64,000 nt of DNA from Leptospira bandrabouensis (GTDB lineage Bacteria > Spirochaetota > Leptospiria > Leptospirales > Leptospiraceae), in assembly GCF_004770905.1 (NCBI RefSeq), contig NZ_RQHT01000014.1:1491001-1555000 (forward strand). The letters are read 5' to 3'. Below the pieces are notes generated by a model. It worked only from the letters and a program-made list of their open reading frames with translations, did no database searches and was not told the origin of the DNA. Of the stretch, positions 35,846 to 43,729 are shown one piece after another (position 1 is the first letter of the stretch; the number at the start of each line of letters is the position of its first letter). Position numbers and translations under genes: made by a program.

Positions 35846-36325
35846 TTAGTCCTCTTCATCCTCGTCTGAATCATCATCATCTTCATCAGAATCGTCGTCG
35901 AAATCATCATCGTCTTCGTCTTCTTCTTCTTCTTCCTCTGCTTCATCTCCAAACTCATTTTCGTATCCGTCATCAAGTTCTGGTTTACGAGCTTCTTCTT
36001 CTGGGATGAAATCTTCTTCGATATCCTCTTCTGCGTGAGGAGCAAAAGAAGTCCCGGCCGTTGAGGTAACTCCTGCCAGTTTGTCTTTTTCAGCTTGGAG
36101 AAGAGCTTTTTCTTCAGAGGAAAGATATTTCCACTGAACCATATCATTTGTAAGCGCGTATAATGCTTGAACCGTCAATTTACGGTTTTTTAACTTTTTA
36201 GGGAGAGTGATCTTTTCAATTTTATCGATCGTACTGAAACCGGCCACGCAAGTTTCGTATTTTTTTTCCCGGCAAAGTTCTATTAAGGATACGATATCGA
36301 AGTCTTCTTTTTGCGATTGGCTCAT
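35846..36325 (-). CDS. Small protein with long acidic tail, possibly RNA polymerase omega-like
   Basis: About 159 residues from the ATG at 36325 (AGGGAA upstream). The first ~75 residues ('SLIELCREKKYETCVAGFST', 'KLTVQALYALTNDMVQWKYL') have a layout reminiscent of RNA polymerase omega subunits, but the match is weak. The last ~55 residues are almost only Asp and Glu. The tail may mimic nucleic acid or keep the protein soluble, as in RpoE (delta) of firmicutes. A longer start at 36394 is in frame. The DUF115 gene follows in the same frame directly after the TAA. Confidence 0.6.
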   Translation of the reverse strand: MSQSQKEDFDIVSLIELCREKKYETCVAGFSTIDKIEKITLPKKLKNRKLTVQALYALTNDMVQWKYLSSEEKALLQAEKDKLAGVTSTAGTSFAPHAEEDIEEDFIPEEEARKPELDDGYENEFGDEAEEEEEEDEDDDDFDDDSDEDDDDSDEDEED

Positions 36326-36462
36326 TTTCTTTGATTCCCTGATGGAAGAGAGTGGAATGTTAGACCAGGTTGAGGGGTAGGGGTCAGATGTCAAGGTAAA
36401 GTTCGAAAACGGACTTTACAGGCTCTCTCCTAGTCCAAACATGGGGAAGGATCGTCCAATAT

Positions 36463-37053
36463 ATGGGATTTATGAAAGCCTCCCTCATTTTAATTGTTAG
36501 TTTATGTCTCATTAGCTGTGCCCCAGCAAAATCTTCTTATTTCGGTGAGGAGTCTTGGTCGGGACTTACGGTGAGTGGTGCCGAAATTTCGTTTTCTAAA
36601 CTGGAAAAAGAGGAAATAGCCCTCAATGTTTACTCGCCTGACTGTGTTCCTTGTTGGAAAGAGATACCGGCCCTCAACTTACTCCATGCAGAAATTGAAA
36701 GTCGGTTCCCTACCAAAGCATTATACATGGTGGTTGATCCATACCAGATTGTTCCTGACGTGACCGAAGAACGTCCGTTTGGTGAAGTGTACCAGTTGGC
36801 GAAAATAAGAATGGAAACAGAAGTCAAAAATCGAAAGATACAAGTTCCTATTGTTTTTATGAAACCTCCATTTCATGTGAAGGAGGGTGGGCTTATCACT
36901 GGAACTCCTGAGACAATGTTGTTTGTCACAAAACCAATGAGGTTGTATTATAATTTTTTGGGTTCGATTTCGGAACAAACCTCGGTCGATGTCATTCGAA
37001 AAGAAGCTAAGTTCAATTTTTTTCGTTATCAATTTGGAATGGAATCATTATGA
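36463..37053 (+). CDS. Thioredoxin-like (TlpA-type) lipoprotein
   Basis: A 196-residue protein with a signal peptide ending in a lipobox (LISC, Cys near 19). The Cys pair 'YSPDCVPCWKEIPALNLL' (CxxC, about residues 61-64) sits at the position of a TlpA/thioredoxin active site. The fold is shortened, and the cis-Pro may be 'QVPIVFM'. It should act as a periplasmic thiol-disulfide protein. It overlaps the following GATase by 4 bases. Either the ATG at 36463 or that at 36472 could be used. Confidence 0.75.
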   Translation: MGFMKASLILIVSLCLISCAPAKSSYFGEESWSGLTVSGAEISFSKLEKEEIALNVYSPDCVPCWKEIPALNLLHAEIESRFPTKALYMVVDPYQIVPDVTEERPFGEVYQLAKIRMETEVKNRKIQVPIVFMKPPFHVKEGGLITGTPETMLFVTKPMRLYYNFLGSISEQTSVDVIRKEAKFNFFRYQFGMESL

Positions 37054-37739
37054 GAGCAGTATTCATAAGATTTATCGATTGTGAAGGGCCAGGGATTTTA
37101 GAACCCTTACTCCGCGAAGCGGGATATAGAATTAGTTATCAAAATGCTTACGATAGACGAATTCATTTGATGCCAGAAATTCATTTGAATTTTGACTTGA
37201 TAGTGATGTTAGGTGGTCCTCAGTCAGTAGCTGATCCGAAAGAACAAGAGTTTTTTAAACCATATTATGATATTGTAGAGAATGTGGTTGCCTTGCCGAA
37301 TAAAAAATTAATTGGAATTTGTTTGGGGTCTCAGATCATTGCTAAGGCGTTAGGTGCCAACGTTCGTCCTGGAACAAAAGGTCCAGAAACAGGTTTTTCT
37401 GAACTTCAGATTTTAAAACCTGAACATCCTATCTTTTCAGGAATTCAAAAAGAATTGGTTTTGGCATTTCACTTACACGAGGATATTTTTGATATCCCTG
37501 TTGGTGCAGAACATTTGCTTGCAAGTGATTTTTACGCAAACCAAATGTTTGCTTATAAAAACAGAATATTTGCTTTTCAAACACATTTGGAGCCAACTTT
37601 GGAGATGTTAAATGTATGGCAGTCCGTACATAAAGACTTTATCGCAAAAGGTAATGGTGATTTTTCTGAGATCGCAAATAAACAAAAGGTAATGGCAGAA
37701 ACTGCTAAAACCATATTTCGAAATATTATAAAATTATAA
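37050..37739 (+). CDS. Class I glutamine amidotransferase-like protein
   Basis: A 229-residue single GATase1 domain, like the free-standing GMP-synthase-type amidotransferases. The nucleophile elbow is '[17 protein letters not shown]' (Cys near residue 91), the preceding oxyanion segment is '[12 protein letters not shown]', and the His-Glu pair is '[12 protein letters not shown]' near 178. It may act in amide transfer or as a gamma-glutamyl hydrolase; the partner synthetase is unknown. It is coupled by a 4-base overlap to the thioredoxin-like gene and precedes secA by 10 bases. Confidence 0.85.
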   Translation: MRAVFIRFIDCEGPGILEPLLREAGYRISYQNAYDRRIHLMPEIHLNFDLIVMLGGPQSVADPKEQEFFKPYYDIVENVVALPNKKLIGICLGSQIIAKALGANVRPGTKGPETGFSELQILKPEHPIFSGIQKELVLAFHLHEDIFDIPVGAEHLLASDFYANQMFAYKNRIFAFQTHLEPTLEMLNVWQSVHKDFIAKGNGDFSEIANKQKVMAETAKTIFRNIIKL

Positions 37740-37749
37740 CGGACCCGGT

Positions 37750-40506
37750 ATGTTTCAAAAAATATTAACAATTTTATTCGGCAGTAAATACGAGAGGGAT
37801 TTAAAAAGACTAAACCCAATTGTAGAAGCAATCAATTCTTTTGAGCCAACAATCAAAGCAATGGATGATGAAACTTTGTCACAACAAACAACAAGGTTCA
37901 AAGAAAGGTTGGCGGCAGGAGAAACTTTAGATGATATTCTGCCTGAGGCATTTGCGACAGTTCGAGAAGTTTCTTATCGAACATTGGGTATGCGCCATTT
38001 TGATGTACAGATGATGGGTGGTATTTCTTTGCATTGGGGAAATATCTCCGAGATGAAAACGGGAGAAGGTAAAACTCTTACTTCAACTCTACCGATTTAT
38101 CTTAACTCACTTTCAGGCGATGGGGTTCATGTTGTTACAGTAAATGATTATTTAGCAAAGCGGGATGCCAATTGGATGCGTCCTGTTTTTGAGTTTTTGA
38201 AAGTATCTGTTGGTGTCATCCAACATGACATGGACCATGAAGAAAGAAAGTTAGCATATGATTCTGATATCACTTATGGAACCAATAATGAATTCGGTTT
38301 TGATTATTTGCGTGATAACATGGTGAGTTACAAAGAACACCGTGTACAAAGACAACATAACTTTGCTATTGTGGATGAGGTGGATTCGATTCTAATTGAC
38401 GAAGCTAGAACTCCATTGATTATTTCTGGCCCTGCGGAAGAATCTACAGATAAATATCTCAAAGTAAATAAAATTATCCCCAAACTTATCGAAGGTGAGG
38501 ACTATGAAATCGATGAAAAGGCAAAAAACGTCATTTTATCGGAAGCTGGTGTTCATCACGTCGAAGAGTTATTAGGCGTTGAAAATTTATATCATTCAGA
38601 AAATATTGAATTGGTTCATCACGTTCAACAAGCATTGAAAGCACACAAAATATTCTTCAAAGATAAGGATTATGTTGTGCAAGGTGGTGAAGTCATCATC
38701 GTTGATGAGTTTACCGGTCGATTGATGAAAGGGCGTAGATACTCAGATGGACTACACCAGTCTTTAGAGGCAAAAGAAGGTGTAACAATTGCTCGTGAGT
38801 CTCAGACCTTGGCTTCTATTACCTTCCAAAATTATTTCCGTATCTATAAGAAGTTAGCCGGTATGACAGGAACTGCAGATACGGAAGCGGAAGAATTTAA
38901 AAAAATCTATAATTTAGATGTAATTGTAATTCCTTCCAATTTAAAGATCCAGCGACAAGACATGGCTGATCGTGTTTATAAAACGGAACGTGAAAAGTTC
39001 GATGCTGTTGTAAAAGATATCCAAGAAAAAGTCTCTCGAAAACAACCAGTGCTTGTGGGAACCATCTCAATTGAAAAGTCTGAGGTTCTTTCTAAACTTC
39101 TCACATCACATGGAATCTCACATAACGTATTAAACGCAAAACAACACGAACGAGAATCGGAAATTGTTGCTAATGCTGGACGCCCAGGCGCCATTACGAT
39201 TGCTACAAACATGGCTGGTCGTGGAACGGATATCGTGTTAGGCGGTGCGCCTAAATACAAAGAGGATTTGGAAAAATTAGATGAACGTTGTGATTCTTTA
39301 GGGATTAAAACAAAAGCGGAACTGGAAGTTGTCTATAGCTTTCGCGAAAATTTAATCAAACAAAAGTTTGAAGAAGCAGAATCTAAGATTTCCGAAATCA
39401 GAAATGATAACATTAAAAAAGATTGTGAAAAGATTTTATCTGAAGCCAAAAAATGGAAAGTAGATCATGACTTTGTGATTGGTGCTGGTGGATTACACAT
39501 CATCGGATCTGAACGACATGAATCACGTCGGATTGATAATCAGCTCAGAGGACGATCTGGTAGACAAGGAGATCCTGGATCTTCTAGGTTTTATTTATCC
39601 TTACAAGATGATCTGATGCGAATTTTTGGATCTGATCGAATCGCACGTATTATGGATACACTTAAGATGCCAGAGGGCCAAGAGTTGGAACATAGTATGG
39701 TTTCCAATGCAATTGCTCGTGCACAAAAACGTGTAGAAGGCCATAACTTTGATATCAGAAAACACTTGTTAGAGTATGATGATGTGATGAATCGTCAGAG
39801 GATTTATATCTATGGAATTCGTAACGAACTTTTGGATAAAGGGAATATGTCCCGAACCATTGTTGATTTCTTTGATGAAGTTGTTGAAAACCAAGTTATA
39901 CTATATTGTGAAGGAAGCAATGTAGATGCTTGGGAAGTTGACTCCCTTAACGAGTGGATTCAAAGTTTAGGAATTACAGAAACAATTGATCCAAAACAGT
40001 TTAAAAAGGAATCGAACCCACAACTCAAAGTGTTTGAGGTTTTATCAAAGTTAGTAAAAGAACTATACGAGTCCAAAGTGTCTTCGATTGGAGAAGAAGT
40101 CTGGCGATCAATTGAAAGAAATGTATTTTTAGACATTTTAGATCACCGCTGGAAAGAACATCTCTATGCGATGGACCATTTAAAAGAAGGGATTTGGACT
40201 GTAGGATACGGTGAAAAAAATCCTTTGATTGAATACAAACTACAAGGTTTTAAGATGTTTGATCAATTGGTTGAAAATCTTAAAAATGAGGTAGTTTCCT
40301 TTTTATTAAAAATTGAAGTAACTGATTCTGACCGTAACCAGGACGAATCTTCCCCGAAAGAATACAAAAAAATTGGAGAGGAACAGAGGGCTGAGGTGGA
40401 TATGTTTGGAAATGAAGTTAAATCTAATAAATCCAAACCACAAGTTTCTTCTACAACTAGTTCCGGTGGTGGCTCTGAAAGAAAGTCGAGTCGTAGAAAG
40501 AAATAA
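37750..40506 (+). CDS. secA: Protein translocase ATPase SecA
   Basis: A 918-residue SecA. Walker A is '[15 protein letters not shown]' (about residue 102), DEVD at '[18 protein letters not shown]' (about 208), the second nucleotide domain has '[14 protein letters not shown]' and '[20 protein letters not shown]', and the helical scaffold and wing follow. It powers export through SecYEG. The C-terminal linker ends in '[13 protein letters not shown]' without the Cys-based zinc motif that binds SecB in proteobacteria. No good Shine-Dalgarno is seen; translation may rely on the upstream GATase. Confidence 0.98.
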   Translation: MFQKILTILFGSKYERDLKRLNPIVEAINSFEPTIKAMDDETLSQQTTRFKERLAAGETLDDILPEAFATVREVSYRTLGMRHFDVQMMGGISLHWGNISEMKTGEGKTLTSTLPIYLNSLSGDGVHVVTVNDYLAKRDANWMRPVFEFLKVSVGVIQHDMDHEERKLAYDSDITYGTNNEFGFDYLRDNMVSYKEHRVQRQHNFAIVDEVDSILIDEARTPLIISGPAEESTDKYLKVNKIIPKLIEGEDYEIDEKAKNVILSEAGVHHVEELLGVENLYHSENIELVHHVQQALKAHKIFFKDKDYVVQGGEVIIVDEFTGRLMKGRRYSDGLHQSLEAKEGVTIARESQTLASITFQNYFRIYKKLAGMTGTADTEAEEFKKIYNLDVIVIPSNLKIQRQDMADRVYKTEREKFDAVVKDIQEKVSRKQPVLVGTISIEKSEVLSKLLTSHGISHNVLNAKQHERESEIVANAGRPGAITIATNMAGRGTDIVLGGAPKYKEDLEKLDERCDSLGIKTKAELEVVYSFRENLIKQKFEEAESKISEIRNDNIKKDCEKILSEAKKWKVDHDFVIGAGGLHIIGSERHESRRIDNQLRGRSGRQGDPGSSRFYLSLQDDLMRIFGSDRIARIMDTLKMPEGQELEHSMVSNAIARAQKRVEGHNFDIRKHLLEYDDVMNRQRIYIYGIRNELLDKGNMSRTIVDFFDEVVENQVILYCEGSNVDAWEVDSLNEWIQSLGITETIDPKQFKKESNPQLKVFEVLSKLVKELYESKVSSIGEEVWRSIERNVFLDILDHRWKEHLYAMDHLKEGIWTVGYGEKNPLIEYKLQGFKMFDQLVENLKNEVVSFLLKIEVTDSDRNQDESSPKEYKKIGEEQRAEVDMFGNEVKSNKSKPQVSSTTSSGGGSERKSSRRKK

Positions 40507-40685
40507 AAGATCAGTCGCCAGTTCTTAGATAAACATCCAACTCTTACTTGCAAATTATTATATTTTAATTTAGTAAGGGTTGGTTATTCAAAATTAAGAT
40601 CCTCATTTAGATTAACATTAGAAATAAACATTAATCTAATCTTTCAGGTCTAATTGATTGATTTCATTGAATGATTTGTTTTCGA

Positions 40686-41543
40686 TCATTCAACTGATTT
40701 TGCAACTACTCCATCAATGTCTGAACCATTTGTATACGAATGAGGATACACATAACCTGAACCAGTATTTGGATTTGTTACTGCTGAAGCCGAGGTCATT
40801 TTAATATATTTAAATCCTAAAGTTTTAATTTGATTTAGGGCAGTACTATCGCAGGATGCATTTGAAATTAAATCATCAATGTTAAATCCGTCTCCACCAC
40901 CGAACAGGAAGCCACTACCAGTGGAGGTAAACAGTTGATCTAGTGTAAGAAGGTTAGAACTCATATTATAAAGAACGGGTCTAAGTCCGGCAAATCCTGG
41001 CCAGGAAGAAATTTTGTTGCTATCTGCTGCCGAAGAATTAAATCCACTAAGATCAAATCCGCAATAATTAATACCATCGTATGATACTTGCACAACCATT
41101 GGATCAAATGCATAACGATCGCTACTCTCACTGACGCGGAATGGATTTTCATAAACTACAAAGTCGATTCCAGATACATTTTTTACAGTTTTTCCTCCCC
41201 AAGATAAGACCAGTGTGGCACCTGCACCCGTTAGGTTTAGTGCGTATACATCCAAAGAACCTGAAAGTTCTCCACCGCCACAAATTCCATTGATAGCTTT
41301 TGATGGATCACTGAATCCACTTACTGTGGAATTTGCGGATACAACTGTATTGGCCATTGGAATTCCTTGCGGCAGATTCTTTGGCGGACAATTTGTCTTT
41401 GAGTTATTGGAAATTTCAGCAGCAGCTAATAGGGCTAATATTTCGTTTTGGTTATTTTTTGTTTCTGGTGAACAAGTAAATAAAAAAGTAACTATAAACA
41501 ACATGGAAAAGATCTTATAAATATTGTAAAAATATGTTTGCAT
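40686..41543 (-). CDS. Lipoprotein of unknown function, probably under B12-riboswitch control
   Basis: A 285-residue lipoprotein (signal peptide with lipobox TFLFTC, Cys near 24). A beta-rich body includes 'ALNLTGAGATLVLSWGGKTV', 'GIDFVVYENPF' and 'GFNIDDLISNASC'. This resembles the cell-surface proteins found beside B12 transport genes in Bacteroidetes and Geobacter, but I cannot assign a named family. It is the second gene downstream of the cobalamin riboswitch at 42398-42520, with a hairpin and CGGAGG in its leader. A surface role in capturing corrinoids is a reasonable guess. Confidence 0.65.
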   Translation of the reverse strand: MQTYFYNIYKIFSMLFIVTFLFTCSPETKNNQNEILALLAAAEISNNSKTNCPPKNLPQGIPMANTVVSANSTVSGFSDPSKAINGICGGGELSGSLDVYALNLTGAGATLVLSWGGKTVKNVSGIDFVVYENPFRVSESSDRYAFDPMVVQVSYDGINYCGFDLSGFNSSAADSNKISSWPGFAGLRPVLYNMSSNLLTLDQLFTSTGSGFLFGGGDGFNIDDLISNASCDSTALNQIKTLGFKYIKMTSASAVTNPNTGSGYVYPHSYTNGSDIDGVVAKSVE

Positions 41544-41556
41544 TTGAATCCTCCGT

Positions 41557-41583
41557 TTGACCCTAAAAAAAATTTAGGGTCAA
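41557..41583 (-). promoter_or_regulatory. Leader hairpin before the second riboswitch-linked lipoprotein
   Basis: A perfect 11-bp inverted repeat, TTGACCCTAAA (41557-41567) with TTTAGGGTCAA (41573-41583), has a 5-base A/T loop and lies 11 bases upstream of the Shine-Dalgarno. No T-run follows, so it is not a plain terminator. Its CCCTAAA/TTTAGGG theme is shared with the leader hairpin of the preceding gene. Confidence 0.6.
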
Positions 41584-41594
41584 TTTTGATATCA

Positions 41595-42185
41595 TTACCA
41601 ATTAGTTGGGTTTGAAGAAACAAAGAGTGCTTTACTCCAACCGAATCCGCCACAACCAGTTCTTGTTGGATCAGCTGAGCTATAACTAGAGAGGTTTACA
41701 TTTTCTGCTTCTTTTAATGATGAAAAATTTGGATAAACCGTACAGTAATAGAAACATTTTGTTGCAGAGTTTTCACAACCAGATGTTGTCGGTGCAGTCC
41801 AAATTACTTTTGTATATTTACTTGGACTATAAGTGTCATTGGGAAGGTATTGGTAGATAAAAGTTCTATTGACAGTATCAACAGCAATGATTCTTAAATA
41901 ACTACTTCCTGAAGCCCAAATTCCAAAACCAGATGGATCTTGGACAATCGAAACATTCGATGTGAAGCTGGAACAAGTTCCACCACTACAAAATCCGCCT
42001 TTCCAATAACCCCTAATTTCTGCTAAAGAATCCATCACACTTGAAATCCCTTGTTGTTGGCCTACGACTAAACCTGTAAGTAAGTTGGTATTGGCTTCAG
42101 ATTCTTTTACCTTGCCAGTTTCGCTGCATGCTGTTAAAATTGAAATTGCCAAGATGACAATCGTTAGTTGATACTTTAGTTTCAT
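41595..42185 (-). CDS. Lipoprotein of unknown function, first gene after the cobalamin riboswitch
   Basis: A 196-residue lipoprotein (signal 'MKLKYQLTIVILAISILTAC', lipobox Cys at 20). The mature part has eight further Cys, likely disulfide-bonded, and aromatic-rich strands ('SFTSNVSIVQDPSGFGIWA', 'RTFIYQYLPNDTYSP'). I recognise no family. AGGAG precedes the ATG by about 7 bases and is part of a hairpin. It is the closest gene to the B12 riboswitch and probably forms a unit with the lipoprotein at 40686-41543. Confidence 0.7.
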   Translation of the reverse strand: MKLKYQLTIVILAISILTACSETGKVKESEANTNLLTGLVVGQQQGISSVMDSLAEIRGYWKGGFCSGGTCSSFTSNVSIVQDPSGFGIWASGSSYLRIIAVDTVNRTFIYQYLPNDTYSPSKYTKVIWTAPTTSGCENSATKCFYYCTVYPNFSSLKEAENVNLSSYSSADPTRTGCGGFGWSKALFVSSNPTNW

Positions 42186-42194
42186 TTAGTTTCT

Positions 42195-42217
42195 CCTAAA
42201 TTTTTTTTGAATTTAGG
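42195..42217 (-). promoter_or_regulatory. Shine-Dalgarno-sequestering hairpin
   Basis: On the minus strand, CCTAAATT (42210-42217) pairs perfectly with AATTTAGG (42195-42202) around a 7-base A-rich loop. The 3' arm contains part of the AGGAG Shine-Dalgarno of the gene starting at 42185. The ribosome site would thus be hidden when the hairpin is formed. It could be the switch element read by the riboswitch upstream. Confidence 0.6.
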
Positions 42218-42308
42218 GGAACACGAACTGGAAATAGATTTAACAACTTCGTTATACGAAGAATCATAAAATCAAATATTAGAATTCTTATTAATATCTT
42301 TTCCATAC

Positions 42309-42369
42309 GGGCGCCCCGAGTTTACCTTCGGGGCCCCTTTATATTGTTTGTAGAACCAAAACAATATAA
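42309..42369 (-). promoter_or_regulatory. Two hairpins downstream of the riboswitch aptamer
   Basis: Reading the minus strand, an AT-rich perfect 11-bp stem (TTATATTGTTT with AAACAATATAA, plus positions 42339-42349 and 42359-42369) is followed by a GC-rich stem (GCCCCGA 42313-42319 with TCGGGGC 42328-42334). Neither is followed by a T-run on the minus strand. They probably form part of the expression platform; on the plus strand the second could stop antisense transcripts. Confidence 0.5.
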
Positions 42370-42397
42370 GTGTGCAAAGTTCCCAATCCACGAGAAA

Positions 42398-42520
42398 ACA
42401 TTGCGGGGAAGATCTGGCTTATCACCTAACGTAACTTTAGTTACAAACGGTGCATCACAGTTGCGGGTCAGCACAGGACTTTCACCTGTTTCCTCCCTGA
42501 AGGTAATGCCAGAGTTTTCA
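42398..42520 (-). ncRNA. Cobalamin (B12) riboswitch aptamer
   Basis: The conserved core is present on the minus strand: GGAGGAAACAGGTGAAAGTC, then CTGTGCTGACCCGCAACTGT running into GATGCACC, and further on AAGCCAGATCTTCCCCGC (the B12-box region). This fits the cobalamin family consensus (GGAA, CCGGTGAAAATCCGG-like stem, GCTGACCCGCAACTGT, GCCAGG). A TTGACA at 42534-42539 may be its promoter's -35. It lies just after the peroxidase stop and about 210 bases before the lipoprotein gene at 42185. High B12 should lower expression. Confidence 0.9.
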
Positions 42521-42544
42521 CCACAAAGTTTTTTGTCAATGAAT

Positions 42545-43618
42545 TTACTTTACCTTAGTTTTATCAGATAAGGATTTAAGAAAGTTTGTAATCATTTCAA
42601 TTTCAGATTCGTTTATTTTTCGGTTCAAATTATATTCGTTCATTCTCCTAACTGCTTCTTTTAGTGTTGTTACGCTGCCATCATGAAAATAGGGTGCAGT
42701 TAGGGCTACGTTTCGAAGTGGAGGAACTTTGAAAAAAAACTCATCTTCAGGTTTTCCGGTAAATTCGGCTCTTCCTAAATCACTAATATTATAAGAATAA
42801 ACTGAATCTAATTTTGCAAATTGTGAACCACCAAGCAAGCTTTTACTGTGGCAATTGGTACAACCAACATCCAGAAATAATTTTAATCCATCTAATTCAG
42901 AATTATTGAGTGCCAGTACATTATTTTCAAGAAAATCATCGAACTTGGATTTAGAAATAAGTGATCTCTCAAATGCTGCTAATGTTAGGCGAACAGAATG
43001 AATGCTAGGATTTGGTGATTCAGGAAAAGCATTTGCAAAAAAAGCAGTATAACTTATATCATTTTGAATTCTTGTCAGTAGTTCTGCTTCTGAAGGTAAA
43101 GACATTTCAATTGGATTTAAAAAGGGATCGATTGCTTGATTATATAATGAGTCTCTTCTTCCATCCCAGAAAATCATTGGTAAATATCCAACATTCAATA
43201 TCGATGGCGTATTTCTTTTTCCAATTTGTCCAAAGGTTCCACGCGAAGTGGCTTGGCGGTCCATACCTGCTGCATTTCCATCTAACGGGTGACAGGTAAT
43301 ACAGGACTGAACGTGATTTGAGGAAAGTTTATTGTCTCTAAAAATTTTGTTACCTAAAGCAATTTTTGCAATTGTGTCTTCCTCTGATCCAGGAGTGGTG
43401 TTTGGTAAAATACCAATTTGTTCTCTGGCAATTTTTTGTAATTCGGTAGCATACAAATAATTTGAGAGGAAGTTTGCTGTTATTATTTGAAATATAATTT
43501 TATTTTTTTCTTCATTATGTTGGCTAATTTTGCAATTAGCAAAAGTTAGATGAATTGTTGAAAAAATTAATATTTGAATACTATAATGACTTAAATTAAC
43601 TATAAAAGCGCGAACCAT
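42545..43618 (-). CDS. Di-haem cytochrome c peroxidase/MauG-family protein
   Basis: A 357-residue exported protein (N-terminal hydrophobic segment; a possible lipobox ends at FANC). Two c-type haem sites, 'SCITCHPLDG' (about 108-112) and 'GCTNCHSKSL' (about 252-256), plus 'GKRNTPSILNVGYLPMIFWD' and 'PPLRNVALTAPYFHDGSV', are typical of bacterial CCP/MauG. It would reduce hydrogen peroxide in the periplasm with electrons from a small cytochrome, or oxidise another substrate. Its stop codon lies directly before the cobalamin riboswitch, and it follows a chemoreceptor gene. Confidence 0.9.
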   Translation of the reverse strand: MVRAFIVNLSHYSIQILIFSTIHLTFANCKISQHNEEKNKIIFQIITANFLSNYLYATELQKIAREQIGILPNTTPGSEEDTIAKIALGNKIFRDNKLSSNHVQSCITCHPLDGNAAGMDRQATSRGTFGQIGKRNTPSILNVGYLPMIFWDGRRDSLYNQAIDPFLNPIEMSLPSEAELLTRIQNDISYTAFFANAFPESPNPSIHSVRLTLAAFERSLISKSKFDDFLENNVLALNNSELDGLKLFLDVGCTNCHSKSLLGGSQFAKLDSVYSYNISDLGRAEFTGKPEDEFFFKVPPLRNVALTAPYFHDGSVTTLKEAVRRMNEYNLNRKINESEIEMITNFLKSLSDKTKVK

Positions 43619-43729
43619 GAGACCAAACAGAAATTTGGCCTAAATTCCAGCAAATCAATTTTTAGATTTGGATTTTGAGAGATCTGTTTTTTTAGAAAAT
43701 TGTAGATAGAATCTTTCGACAGCTAGTTT

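Noticed and set aside
35850..36010. Low-complexity tandem-like repeat (GAT/GAA-rich)
   Set aside because: It is explained as the coding sequence of the acidic tail, not an independent repeat.
35824..36147. A second open frame of 107 codons rich in Lys and Met over the acidic-tail gene
   Set aside because: It is the shifted reading of GAT/GAA repeats (poly-Asp/Glu); it has no protein-like pattern. A programmed frameshift was considered, but the DUF115 extension is in the same frame as the acidic gene, so no shift is needed.
40609..40640. Inverted repeat between secA and the lipoprotein gene
   Set aside because: Only 8 AT-only base pairs with a long loop; expected by chance in such AT-rich DNA.
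42309..42340. Rho-independent terminator of the riboswitch
   Set aside because: The GC hairpin is strong but no T-run follows on the minus strand. It was kept only as part of a possible expression platform.
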